Below are positions 54,901 through 64,000 of a stretch of DNA of 64,000 nt, piece after piece (the first letter of the stretch is position 1; each line of letters opens with the position of its first letter). The stretch spans positions 744,001 through 808,000 of the forward strand of contig OY752147.1 of NCBI GenBank assembly GCA_963573315.1, written 5' to 3'. The notes under the pieces are model-generated. The model was not told the origin of the DNA. It did not search any database and saw only the letters and a program-made list of their open reading frames with translations. The position numbers and the translations under genes are program-made. The DNA is from Entomortierella parvispora. Its lineage: Eukaryota > Mortierellomycota > Mortierellomycetes > Mortierellales > Mortierellaceae.

Positions 54901-56937
54901 CGATCTCATGGCCTGGCGCGCCATAGACTGTTTCTCGTTATCCTTCGCACCGACATAGTCCTGCTCCTCAGCACCTTCATCATCTTCATCCATGTAATTT
55001 TGCCGGCCTGATGCTGAGCTAGATCCTCCTCTGCCTCCTCGGCTCCCTCGACCTCTACCTCGACCACTTCCACCACGGGTGTTGGAACGTTCCTCAGGAT
55101 GGTTATTGCTCCCAAAAGGATCCATGTTTGCAAAGAATGGTCTAATCCCATGGACAGTCAAGAGATCATATGCGTGGATGAGTCCGATACAGACCCCAAT
55201 CTGCTTCATCACAAACGACTTGTTAGAGGAGTGACCTGTATGTTCTCTGAGAAAGGCATCTTTCCCTTGGATTAGAGAAAAGGATGTCAACTGTTGCGGA
55301 TCCGTCGTCCTGATCACGTTCTGCTTCGCCAATCGATCCAAAAAGGGTCGCATCCATCGCACAAACTTGTCCCTGATTTCAGAGACTTCTCGGCCACAAG
55401 GGATCACAAGCTCTTGGATAACTCGCTTGAACACATAGCGCTGAAGATCCATCGAGTCCTCTGTTCGGATTTCAATTCCAGAGATCTTGAGGTTCGTGAT
55501 TACTTTTTGGACCGCTCGGATGTCACTTCCTGGAGTCGCCGTCAACGCCAGGACACGCACATCTCGATTGATCCCATCCATGATCCGGATCACTTCTGCA
55601 TACGAATACTTTCCTGTCCCTCGATGGGCCTCATCAATCACCAGGCAAACGATGGACTCTCCAGGACAAATACCCGAGATCAGGTCATTGTGAAGGACTT
55701 GAGGTGTACAAAAAATAACTCGCTTTTCTTGCCACATGGTTTTTCTCAGCTCCGCGTTCTGCTGTCCTGTCATCTCAACCGTTACATCCTGAGGAATACC
55801 ACAGACGCGATAACATGCTTCGATTTGCTGGTTCACCAAAGGCCGTGTCGGGGCCATAAAAACAATTTTGGATTGCGGGAACCATCGAAAGTAATTCAGC
55901 ATTACCACAGCCGCAATAAAAGTCTTTCCCAGACCTGTGGGGAGTGAGACGAGGATGTTGCCAAAGAGTGCCTTTCGAATAATGTTGAACTGATAGTCGC
56001 GCGTCGGGTAGTTGATCGGGTATTGCCACGTAAGGATTGCTGTCTTGTCCATTGCGTGGTGGGTGAGAGGTTCATCTGGTCGACGCGTCTCAGGAGGTGT
56101 TTGATCGATCGCAGAAGTGAAATCGTTCATTGGGTCGGAGCGAGGGCGCATGGGTTGTTGTTGATGTTGTTGATGTTGCTGTTGTTGTTGCCGTGGTTCT
56201 TGTTGGTAGGAACTGTAAAGTTGCTGTTGCGCTGTGCTATTTCCTGTAAATATATTAGAGTACCCGCCGCCTGTCCCAGGTCCGGGTTTCTGAAGTGAAC
56301 TACTCCCACTGCTTTGATTTTTGTTCTTTCCAGCAGTTTTCGAAGGGGGATTGGCAGGTGTGGCCGCATTGGCTGCCTTCGAAAATATGGAAAAATACTG
56401 CTGAGGTTGCTGAGGTTGCTGAGGTTGCTGCGGACGCTGCTGTTGAGGTTGCGGTGGCAGTTGTGGTGGAGGGTGGCGATGCTGTGGTTGTGGATGGACG
56501 ATAGCAGTGCTGGATCCAAAGAAAGGTGACCGTACCGGGGTTGCAGTGGAGGCTTGCATAGAGCTTGAAATAGTATGAAAAGATGATCCAGCAGCTCCAT
56601 TGTTGTCGTCATCCTCATCGTCCAACAGCATATCCACGCCGTCGAGATTGCCAAGGTCCTCAAATTCGTCAAGGTCATTTGAGGCTGTGGTGCCGATATT
56701 GACCCTTGAGCCATTCCCCGAACCGCAGCCCGTGGAATAAGTTGGCCGCGTTGGCCACGCAGCGGGGTCCACGGATTTTTGTGGTGTCTTAAGGCGCTGC
56801 TCAGTTCTGGGTTGAGGTGGTGCCATTATTGCGTTTGGTTCCTGTTGCGTCAAGAGAGATTGCACGTCAAGCTCGTCCAGGTCGAGGTTCTCGAGGTCAT
56901 CATCGAAGTAATCGTCGTCCTCGGGCGGACGCGACAT
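51948..56937 (-). CDS. MPH1: FANCM/Mph1-type DEAH DNA helicase
   Basis: Three exons, complement(join(51948..54206,54312..54440,54529..56937)), encode 1598 residues. An acidic, Gln/Pro-rich N-tail (about 1-290, with Gln runs) is followed by the SF2 helicase core. Its motifs are Walker [13 protein letters not shown] in [12 protein letters not shown], motif [11 protein letters not shown], the second RecA lobe [10 protein letters not shown], and motif [15 protein letters not shown] spanning the last splice. FANCM/Mph1 proteins remodel stalled forks and D-loops. The intervening region contains an RG-rich insert (about 660-690). The C-terminal half (about 950-1598) is polar and acidic and shows no ERCC4 nuclease or HhH domain. 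It begins 154 bp after the stop of the NEPRO-like gene on the same strand. Confidence 0.93.
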
Positions 56938-57082
56938 GATGGTCGAGACGCAGGTCCAGTTCGGTCAAGGAGGGATCCAACGGGTGTAACGAGAGAAAGG
57001 AATGAATACGGTAAGAGATTGAATGAATTACTGAATGAAATGTTTGACTTTTTGCGCCACCAAAAACTGATTGAATCCGCCG

Positions 57083-57090
57083 CACGTGAC
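57083..57090. promoter_or_regulatory. GTCACGTG element (reverse) in the MPH1 promoter
   Basis: CACGTGAC lies 145 bp upstream of the MPH1 ATG, 1 bp beyond the stop codon of the upstream gene. The 12-mer CGCACGTGACTT is identical to the one at 329-340. Confidence 0.4.
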
Positions 57091-57091
57091 T

Positions 57092-58941
57092 TTATTGGGG
57101 CAACTTTTTCTTCTTTTTCTTTGGGGGACCAAAGATACCGTCAATCTCGGACGAGGCCGTGGTTTTCTTCTTCTTGGGAGGTGCGGCGATCGACCCAAAG
57201 ATATCGTCAATGTCCTTTGAAGGCTCTTTTTTCTTCTTCTGTGCCGAGTTCGGTGGAGGTGTAGAACGAGGGGAAGAGGCCGAGCTGAATATGCCGTCCA
57301 GGTCTTGCATGAGGCCCGTCTTCTTCTTTTTGGGTGTGCCAGGCAAGGATGCGTTTCGTGAAGAGGTCGACCCGAATATATCATCAATGGCTGATGTGTT
57401 CTTTTTCGTCACAGCAAGCGTCAGTGCGTCCCGTGGCGATCCTGATCCAAAAATGTCGCCAACCTCTTTGCTCAGTGCAGACTTTTTCTTTTTAGACACG
57501 CCACTGGAAGATGGGTCTCGCGGTGAGGCCGACCCGGGGCTGCCAGTCGTGTCACCACTTGGCATCGATTTTTTCTTTTTCTTGGTAGGGCTCGGTGAGG
57601 GCGCAGATCCTCCAAACACTGTATTCAGCTCTGAGAGCAAGTGTGAATGAGATGGAGAGTCCGCTTGCAAACATGGTGATGTTTCTTGTAGAGTCTCGCC
57701 CATGTTTTCCATGTAGCTATCGTCGTCCGCGAACTTTGATACTTTTTGAGTTACAGTTCCCAAAACTGCTGCTCCTTCATCCATCATCTCATCCATGCGC
57801 CGTTGAATCACCTGTCCAAGATCAGACCCGTCTTCGAGCATGGTGGAATCATTCCCTGGAAGTGTCATTGGTGTTGAGAGCAAAGGAGTATCAGGAACGG
57901 CGGCAGAGACACTTGAAAGCACTTTGCTTAATGACTCTGGAAGTTCCTTTTCATAATCCACTGTGCCTGACTCAACCACCTCCTTTGGTAAGACCTTCAT
58001 CCAATCTTCCAGTAAAACGTAACAGTCCTGTAGTTCGTTCACCCATGCCTTCGAAATGACAGAGAGTCTACTGCACAGTCCAATTGTAATCAGTGCAAAC
58101 GCCATGAACTGAGTCTTGGACATGAGCTGATACAAAGATCTAGTAGGTTGAAGGCAATTCTATAAGTCGACTTTGTTAAAAGATCATTTGTGCATCCATG
58201 ATGATTCTCCTTACCCGTATGTATCGTGCAGAGCACCCTGGAACTTTCGCAGAAGGAGGATGGCTCCAATGATCCGAGTCATGGAGAAAGCTACTGTAGA
58301 CCGATATGGTACAGAATCCCATTGACTCTTTGTACTTTTGAGTGACTTGACGCTAAAAATCGAGATTGGTGGAGAAATTAGTTTTACCTCGGACGATTGG
58401 GCTTTTCATACCGTACAGTCAGACACACACCAAAGTCCTTACCTCCTTCCTGAATAAAATTTTGACACTAGTTCGTCTGACAATCCGGCTATATCTAGCT
58501 CTCTCATTCTGGAAACTATCCGCCGGCACTTATTGAGACAGGGATAGCGAAAAAGTGTTGTTAAGAATGGGGTGGTGGCAATCAACATTGGCCTCTTATT
58601 AGCGAGAGTATTTTCCTCACCTCACATATCCGTGCAAAGTGAGTAGCCTGTCTGTGTTGATTCTTGTTCTTGTAGTGCATTCGCTCTAATATTGCGCATT
58701 CATCCCAGAACTCCTTCTTTGTAAAACATTCTCGGAAAAAGAGCAGTTGCTGAAAATTGGAGGCGTGGTCCTGCGAGGCTGAGAGTACAGTTCGTGGATG
58801 GAAAGTGCGCGTGGTCGCCTTTGGATTAACACTAACGCCCGGTGTAATTCCTTGAGTCGAGGCGATAGTCGGCGGTGGGACGATATCCCTCCTTTGGTAG
58901 ACTGGGATCTTGTCTGTCAGGCTCATGGAGGTAGGATGCAT
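57092..58941 (-). CDS. NEPRO/RMP1-like nucleolar protein with acidic-IFG/poly-Lys repeats
   Basis: Four exons, complement(join(57092..58139,58215..58352,58443..58528,58621..58941)), encode 530 residues; a start at 58926 would remove five. The N-terminal half contains ILERMHYKNKNQHRQATHFA and a helical segment TRIIGAILLLRKFQGALHD. These match the NEPRO N-terminal domain, related to the RNase MRP subunit Rmp1, where the KNKNQHR core is typical. This predicts a nucleolar, RNase MRP/ribosome-biogenesis role. The C-terminal 180 residues are five or so repeats of an acidic-hydrophobic DIFG/GIFG motif separated by KKKK(K) blocks. The poly-Lys blocks could serve as nuclear or nucleolar localisation signals. 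It lies upstream of MPH1 on the same strand and is divergent from the TORC2 gene. Confidence 0.72.
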
Positions 58942-58994
58942 GCATGCGAGGACATATGCATGTTTGCTGATCGAGACAAAAGTTGACGATCGGA

Positions 58995-59002
58995 GTCACG
59001 TG
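58995..59002. promoter_or_regulatory. GTCACGTG element in the NEPRO / HbrB divergent promoter
   Basis: It is centred in the 109-bp gap between two divergent start codons (58941 and 59051), so one site could serve both genes. Confidence 0.4.
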
Positions 59003-59050
59003 GACAAACCGTGCCCTGAGGGGAGGCAGTGAGCGCCAACCCTTTCCTAC

Positions 59051-60914
59051 ATGAAAGTGGAGACGCTCTTCATCGACAACCACACCGCCGGACTCAAGGG
59101 AACCCTCACACATCAATCCTCCCTTCGCGCCCACGCCCGTCTTCAAGAAAACATGGCCCTACTTGCTGAGAGCCACGACTCCAGCTACCTTTCCGGGGCG
59201 AATGACATCTCCACTACAAGCACGACCCAGGGCAACAACAATGACGTCTCCGTCGGAGGCATGGCCTCGGCATGGGCATCGCCGTCAATGAGACCACAGA
59301 CTACGGCAGGGACCTCCACCAGCTTGAGCAGTAGTGGCGGCCCCCTTACGTCCCCACTTAGTCCTTCTTCACCGGTACAACTGCCTGCACCTTCCCCTTC
59401 CTCAAGCCTTCAGAATCCTCCGTCATATCACCAGTACCAACAATACCCACAGCACCACTCACAGGCTTCTCAGCAACAACTGCAGCCATCACCGTCACTA
59501 TCAGCATCGCCCTCAACACAAAAAACAAAGAAGGAACGACACCCGTTCGGGGGTATGTCTGCGAGTAGCTTCTTGACAGAGACCTTGCCAGCGACCGGCT
59601 TGAAATTATACCCAGGTTCCAGAAAGGGAGCAAAGTCCCACGGAGACCTTCTGTCCAACGCTAGCAGCCATGGCAAGGGCAAGAAATCAGTCAGCGGACT
59701 ATCATCTATCAATACATCAAAGAAGCAACTCTCGCCCGGGGGTCGATTATCCGGAAATGAACGCACCTATTCATCCTCCACCAGTAACATCTCCAGTCCG
59801 ATGACGGGCACACATGATATGACTTCACCAACTTCCATGTCCAGGAATCATCATTCGAGTTTGGATGCAAGAGTCATGGCCAGGGAAATGTCGCAGGGAC
59901 ATTCAACGGAGGATGTATGGCAGGCGCTATGTATCAAAGTGCTCACCCTATTTAACGGTCAAGGCCTGACAGGCGCGGTTGAGGATCTCAACGAACTTGT
60001 TCGGTATGCTTCCACGATAGTGTCTGGCTAGTGAGTGCATCAAGTGAACTTGACAACTTGTCTAACGCCATTGCAACACAATCAATTGTAGGCGGTGTCT
60101 CGACTCGAGGACTGCGCTGGCCCTATGTGAGGAAATCAATGAGCTTTTAAAGAACGGGATGCTGACCTTGAACGCCAAGCTTGGCGATGTCCCAGATGAG
60201 AAGCTGGTTTCTCGGCTAGTGGAGGTCTGGTCATTCTTTTTTGGAACTGTTCTACCATATTTTGAAGGAGTGCTTCTTCCTTTACAAGTGGAACTCAAAT
60301 CCTACCACGCCCGGAAAGGAAACAGGAAGATGACACCAAGTGGAGCCAGCTCGAGTGCACTATCGACATCTAGTAGCAGCGGAGCGCTCAACTATGCCGG
60401 AGGACATGAAAGCAATAACTCTTTGACAGTCGGATCCAGTCCAAAGTCAGTGATCTACGATTCGGATCGGCGGCTAAGAAATGATTCGGAGCCACAACAT
60501 GTTCGGACTATGGCCTTGACAAGTTTTCGAGATTTGGTCATCTTACCGATGGTCGATCGACTTGGAGGTACGCTACAGAGACCTATAGAGGCGTCACGAA
60601 GGACTTCTTTTCAATTGCAATCTTGAAGTTGCCCCTCTAACCATTACATTACATTCACTCCTTTAACAGATGTCTTTGCAAAATTGTTTATGGATTTTGA
60701 TGCCTCGATCCCGGTCACGGATACAGCGTCGAGAATGATGCAAATGACCTCGATCCTAACCTCGATCCGGTCGGGCGATGCCCAGCAGTTGTTGATGGAG
60801 CAAGTGTCGAACCGTCTTAAAACCAATTGGAAGCAGTTTACGCGGAGAGGAAACCGAGGTGGGTTTATCGGTTTGGACAAGAGGATAGCGCCTGCTGCAA
60901 GTCGTTCACATTAA
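59051..60914 (+). CDS. TORC2 subunit of the HbrB/Bit61/PRR5 family
   Basis: Three exons, join(59051..60003,60092..60567,60670..60914), encode 557 residues. The first 280 residues are Ser/Gln/Pro-rich and probably disordered. The HbrB domain begins at DVWQALCIKVLTLFNGQGL and continues through LEVWSFFFG-like helices (here RLVEVWSFFFGTVLPYFEGV), a Ser-rich loop, and MALTSFRDLVILPMVDRL to the final helical exon. This family (fungal HbrB and Bit61, animal PRR5/Protor) binds the Rictor/Avo3 arm of TOR complex 2 at the plasma membrane. TORC2 controls sphingolipid synthesis, actin and Ypk/AGC kinases. It converges on an ssSPT-like gene 86 bp away. Confidence 0.88.
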
Positions 60915-61000
60915 AAAGTGGGATATTTCATATATTATTAAAATAGTAGTTGTACGTAATGTATATAGCTGCACCGGGCCTTTTTTTCCCGGAGTAGGAT

Positions 61001-61373
61001 TTAAAAGAGTCCTCCAGTGAGTTTTGAGAAGTAGTTGTAAGTGGCATAAGTTGTCAAGAGGAAGCCAACCATGACAACCGAGTCTACGAGAGGTTTTTAG
61101 AAAAGAATTCAGGTTAGCTGATGGTTGCAAAGCCTGCTGTCCACAGCAATGACAGCACAACATCCATTTCTCATCCAAAGTGCATGGCATTTTGAGCATT
61201 TCTTCGGAAACTGCGGTCATCATTCTGTTTTCAGTCCAGATGCTGGTGCCTCATCATGCGAGAAGGAAACTTGACGTACTGAAGACAGCCTTCTCCCAGG
61301 GCTCGAGCATATAGAGGCCGGTAGTGACCTCGTAGCTGTAGTTAAGCTGCTTGACATAGCTGCGGAGACCCAT
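61001..61373 (-). CDS. Small subunit of serine palmitoyltransferase (ssSPT-like)
   Basis: Two exons, complement(join(61001..61083,61280..61373)), encode only 58 residues. The core TGLYMLEPWEKAVFNSVV spans the splice junction and matches the LYMLEPWE-VFNS signature of animal ssSPTa/b. One membrane helix follows (VVMVGFLLTTYATYNYF), and the C-terminal tail is short. Such subunits bind the serine palmitoyltransferase large subunits in the ER membrane and raise their activity in the first step of sphingolipid synthesis. The gene is easily missed because neither exon exceeds 100 nt. It shares a 204-bp divergent promoter with QNS1. Confidence 0.85.
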
Positions 61374-61498
61374 TGTGGTTGTGAATGTGATTGGATGTGG
61401 ATGCGGGTTAGGTACGGATGCGGCTGGTTCTGTTCGCGGGTGAGAGAGGGAAGGATGAGGCTTCGCATGCATTGAGCGCAAGATTTCGTCCAGATTTC

Positions 61499-61506
61499 GT
61501 CACGTG
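61499..61506. promoter_or_regulatory. GTCACGTG element in the ssSPT / QNS1 divergent promoter
   Basis: The octamer sits 72 bp upstream of the QNS1 ATG (61578) and 126 bp from the ssSPT-like ATG (61373). Confidence 0.4.
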
Positions 61507-61577
61507 CCTGCCGCTCCCGTGTCAAGTTGACTGAGCACAAAGCATCCATCTTTACATTCCACGCCGCAACCGCCACC

Positions 61578-64000
61578 ATGGGACATCTGATCACCGTCGC
61601 GACCTGTTCACTCAACCAGTGGGCACTTGACTTCAAAGGGAACCTGCAAAGGACCCTCGAGAGTATTCGCATTGCTAAAGAGCGTGGTGCAACCCTGCGC
61701 ATTGGACCCGAGTTGGAGATCACGTAAAAAAAACTTGGAAGCTGAGGATCCATGAAAATGTACTTATTGGCCAGGGCTGACAAACAAGGGCACTTTCTAT
61801 TTATGTCCCTGGAATCATTAGAGGATATGGATGCGCTGATCACTTTTTAGAAGGTATAGGCGATTAAACAGTGCCTGTATAGTCAGGGAGTGAGCAATTG
61901 ATAACTGCTGAAGACTGACTGACTGTTTATGTTCTCAATGGGTGCGCTAGGCGACACATATTTGCACTCATGGGAAGTGCTCGGAAAAATCTTGAGCTCT
62001 CAGGAAACACATGGGATCATATTGGATGTTGGAATGTAAGCAGGAGTTTTGTTTGGGGACGCAATAGCTCGTGTTTTAGAGTGCGACTTGTGGCAGTTGT
62101 GGAAGATCAGTCCTCCAAAGTGATCTGTGGCTGGCAAAAAATAACTTGTAATTTGTTCATGAATCCTAGGCCCGTTATGCATAAGAATGTCAAGTACAAC
62201 TGCAGGATCATCATTCAGGATGGCAAGATCCTCCTGATCCGACCAAAGATGTTTATGGCAAACGACGGCAACTACAGGGAGCTGCGATGGTTCACGCCTT
62301 GGGCTAAACATCGCACGACTGAGCAACATTTTCTCCCTAGGATGATCCAAAAGATTACCGGACAGGTCACTGTCCCCATCGGTGACGCTGTTATTTCCAC
62401 CCATGATTCCTGCATCGGAGTGGAAATGTGTGAGGAGCTGTTCACCCCAAACAGGTATGTTGATCGTCAAATGAATTGTAACCATGATTCGCTTGAAGAG
62501 GTTATCAAGCAATCTACTTACCAGAGATAATACTGCAGCCCTCATATTGGCCTGTCCTTGGATGGAGTAGAGATTATTACAAACAGCAGTGGAAGTCATC
62601 ACGAACTCCGAAAGCTGCATACCCGTGTTGACCTGATCAAAGAAGCTACGCTAAAGGTATGGATGACAGGTTCTTGAAGTCTGAGAAGGAACCTTGAAAT
62701 GTATCTTATCCCAACAACATTACATTCCTGGATCAAATGATTTCTAGAGCGGAGGAATTTACCTCTATGCGAATCAGAAAGGATGTGATGGCGACCGTCT
62801 TTACTACGATGGATGTGCACTCATTGTGGTTAATGGAGAAGTTGTGGCGCAGGGATCCCAGTTCTCCATTGGAGACGTGGAGGTTGTTTCTGCAACCATC
62901 GACCTGGAGGACGTTAGATCTTTTAGATCCGCTTGCAGTCGTGGTATTCAGGCCTCGACTAGTCCTAGCTTCCAAAGAATCGAGGCGAACATGGCGTTGT
63001 CCGATGGTCGTCTGGAAGACAACCCAGCCATCAAGCCGACGAAGACAAAATCGGTTTTCTATCATACTCCTGAGGAGGAGATCAGGTGCGATTGAGTGAC
63101 TGACCGACTCGATTTGGACTGGAGGCCTTGATATAATTACTCACCACGATTCGTCTTTAATCTAGTCTGGGACCAGCTTGTTGGCTCTGGGACTACCTCC
63201 GCAGATCGAAGACTAGTGGATTTTTTTTACCATTGAGTGGAGGTATCGACAGTTGTGCAACAGCGACAATTGTGGCTTCCATGTGCCGCTTGGTCGTCAA
63301 ATCTTGCGCCAAAGGTGATGCTCAGACTATTGCGGATGCTCGCCATGTTGCCGGTGAGAGCGCTGAGACAGGATACATTCCGACCGACCCCAAGGAGTTT
63401 GCACAGTATGTCATCGAGTGGATAAAGAAGGATGAATAGCTCCTCAGTCGGGTTCTTTTATTGACATTGGTTCGACAATCGCTTTTAATAGCCGTATCTT
63501 TCACACGTGCTATATGGGTACCAAGAACTCCTCGAACGAAACTCGTGCAAGAGCTAAAGAGCTTGCCGAGTCTATTGGAAGGTAAGGATTAGCACGTTGA
63601 TACATCACGCCGCAGATTACCAGGTCTGTGGCATTGACCTTTTTATATTATTTCTTTGTAGTTATCATGTGGATCTGAACATGGATACTGTGGTGTCTGC
63701 ACTACAGATGCTTTTTACTTTGGTCACCGGAAAGACACCAGAGTTCCGCGCTCATGGTGGCTCCAACGTCGAAAATCTGGCTCTTCAGAACATTCAAGCA
63801 CGTCTCCGCATGGTCTTGGCGTATATTTTCGCGCAATTGCTCCCTTGGGTCCGTGGCCGTCCTGGCTCATTGCTTGTACTTGGAAGCGCCAATGTCGATG
63901 AATGGTAAACTGCGCTCTGGTTCGCCACTATCACCACTTTCAAAGGATAATTGTGCTTACTAACTGTGCCTTTCTGCACGTTAGTTTGAGAGGCTATTTT
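61578..64000 (+). CDS. QNS1: Glutamine-dependent NAD+ synthetase (5' part)
   Basis: Ten exons are visible: join(61578..61723,61822..61853,61951..62035,62170..62454,62539..62656,62748..63085,63166..63405,63492..63581,63662..63904,63985..>64000). They give 531 codons before the window ends; full-length relatives are about 700 residues. The start [19 protein letters not shown] is typical of the family. The N-terminal nitrilase-type glutaminase has its triad in GPELEITGYG (Glu), [10 protein letters not shown] (Lys) and VEMCEELF (Cys). The synthetase half has the PP-loop LPLSGGIDS and the [11 protein letters not shown] segment. The enzyme amidates nicotinic acid adenine dinucleotide with ammonia from glutamine, the last step of NAD synthesis. 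The start context GCCACCATGG is near-ideal. Confidence 0.96.

Noticed and set aside
37222..61506. A secondary-metabolite or lipid biosynthetic gene cluster around the synthase
   Set aside because: Neighbours (NDUFA8, MPH1, NEPRO-like) are unrelated housekeeping genes; no tailoring enzymes or cluster regulators are present.
1..64000. CRISPR arrays, insertion sequences, transposons, plasmid or phage features
   Set aside because: No direct-repeat/spacer pattern, terminal inverted repeats, transposase, integrase or reverse transcriptase motifs were seen; the sequence is eukaryotic nuclear DNA.

Overview
The window is nuclear DNA of a filamentous fungus. Genes sit on both strands, are cut by many short GT-AG introns (mostly about 50-200 nt), and are classic fungal housekeeping genes: a type I fatty acid synthase, VAC8, PUB1, a TORC2 subunit and a laccase. 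The fatty acid synthase joins the beta and alpha halves in one predicted chain of 4160 residues. Together with the overall gene style this points to an early-diverging fungus, most likely Mucoromycota of the Mortierella type; the lineage is an inference. No bacterial, viral, transposon or CRISPR sequence was recognised.

Layout, left to right (strand): tRNA-Gln(CTG) (-); MFSD1-type lysosomal/vacuolar transporter (-); GILT-like thiol reductase (+); class 3 (DAG-lipase-like) lipase (-); VAC8 armadillo protein (-); a MARVEL-like four-helix membrane protein (-); an SBDS-N/RTC3-like small protein (-); APC4 of the anaphase-promoting complex (+); PUS4/TruB tRNA pseudouridine synthase (-); secreted acid phosphatase of the phosphoesterase family (-); laccase-type multicopper oxidase (+); LRP1/RRP47/C1D exosome cofactor (+); SEC22 v-SNARE (-); protein disulfide isomerase (+); PUB1/TIA1-type RNA-binding protein (-); NDUFA8-type complex I subunit (+); the giant fatty acid synthase (+, 37222-51008); MPH1/FANCM helicase (-); a NEPRO/RMP1-like nucleolar protein (-); a HbrB/BIT61/PRR5-type TORC2 subunit (+); a 58-residue ssSPT-like serine palmitoyltransferase subunit (-); and the first 531 codons of glutamine-dependent NAD+ synthetase QNS1 (+), which runs off the right edge.

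All gene models were assembled by eye from splice signals, reading-phase continuity and family similarity. Each closes in frame, and several match the usual length of the family closely (APC4 807, SEC22 217, VAC8 563 residues). Starts are least certain for APC4, PUS4 and NEPRO.

The genes do not form a cluster for one pathway, but some neighbours are related. The acid phosphatase, laccase, GILT and PDI are secretory or lumenal proteins. MFSD1, VAC8 and GILT point to the vacuole or lysosome. The TORC2 subunit and the sphingolipid-synthesis subunit are convergent with only 86 bp between them. A recurrent GTCACGTG (Cbf1-like) element sits in several short promoters. The most unusual structures are two near-identical tandem ACP domains in the fused fatty acid synthase and a five-copy acidic IFG/poly-lysine repeat tail on the NEPRO-like protein.
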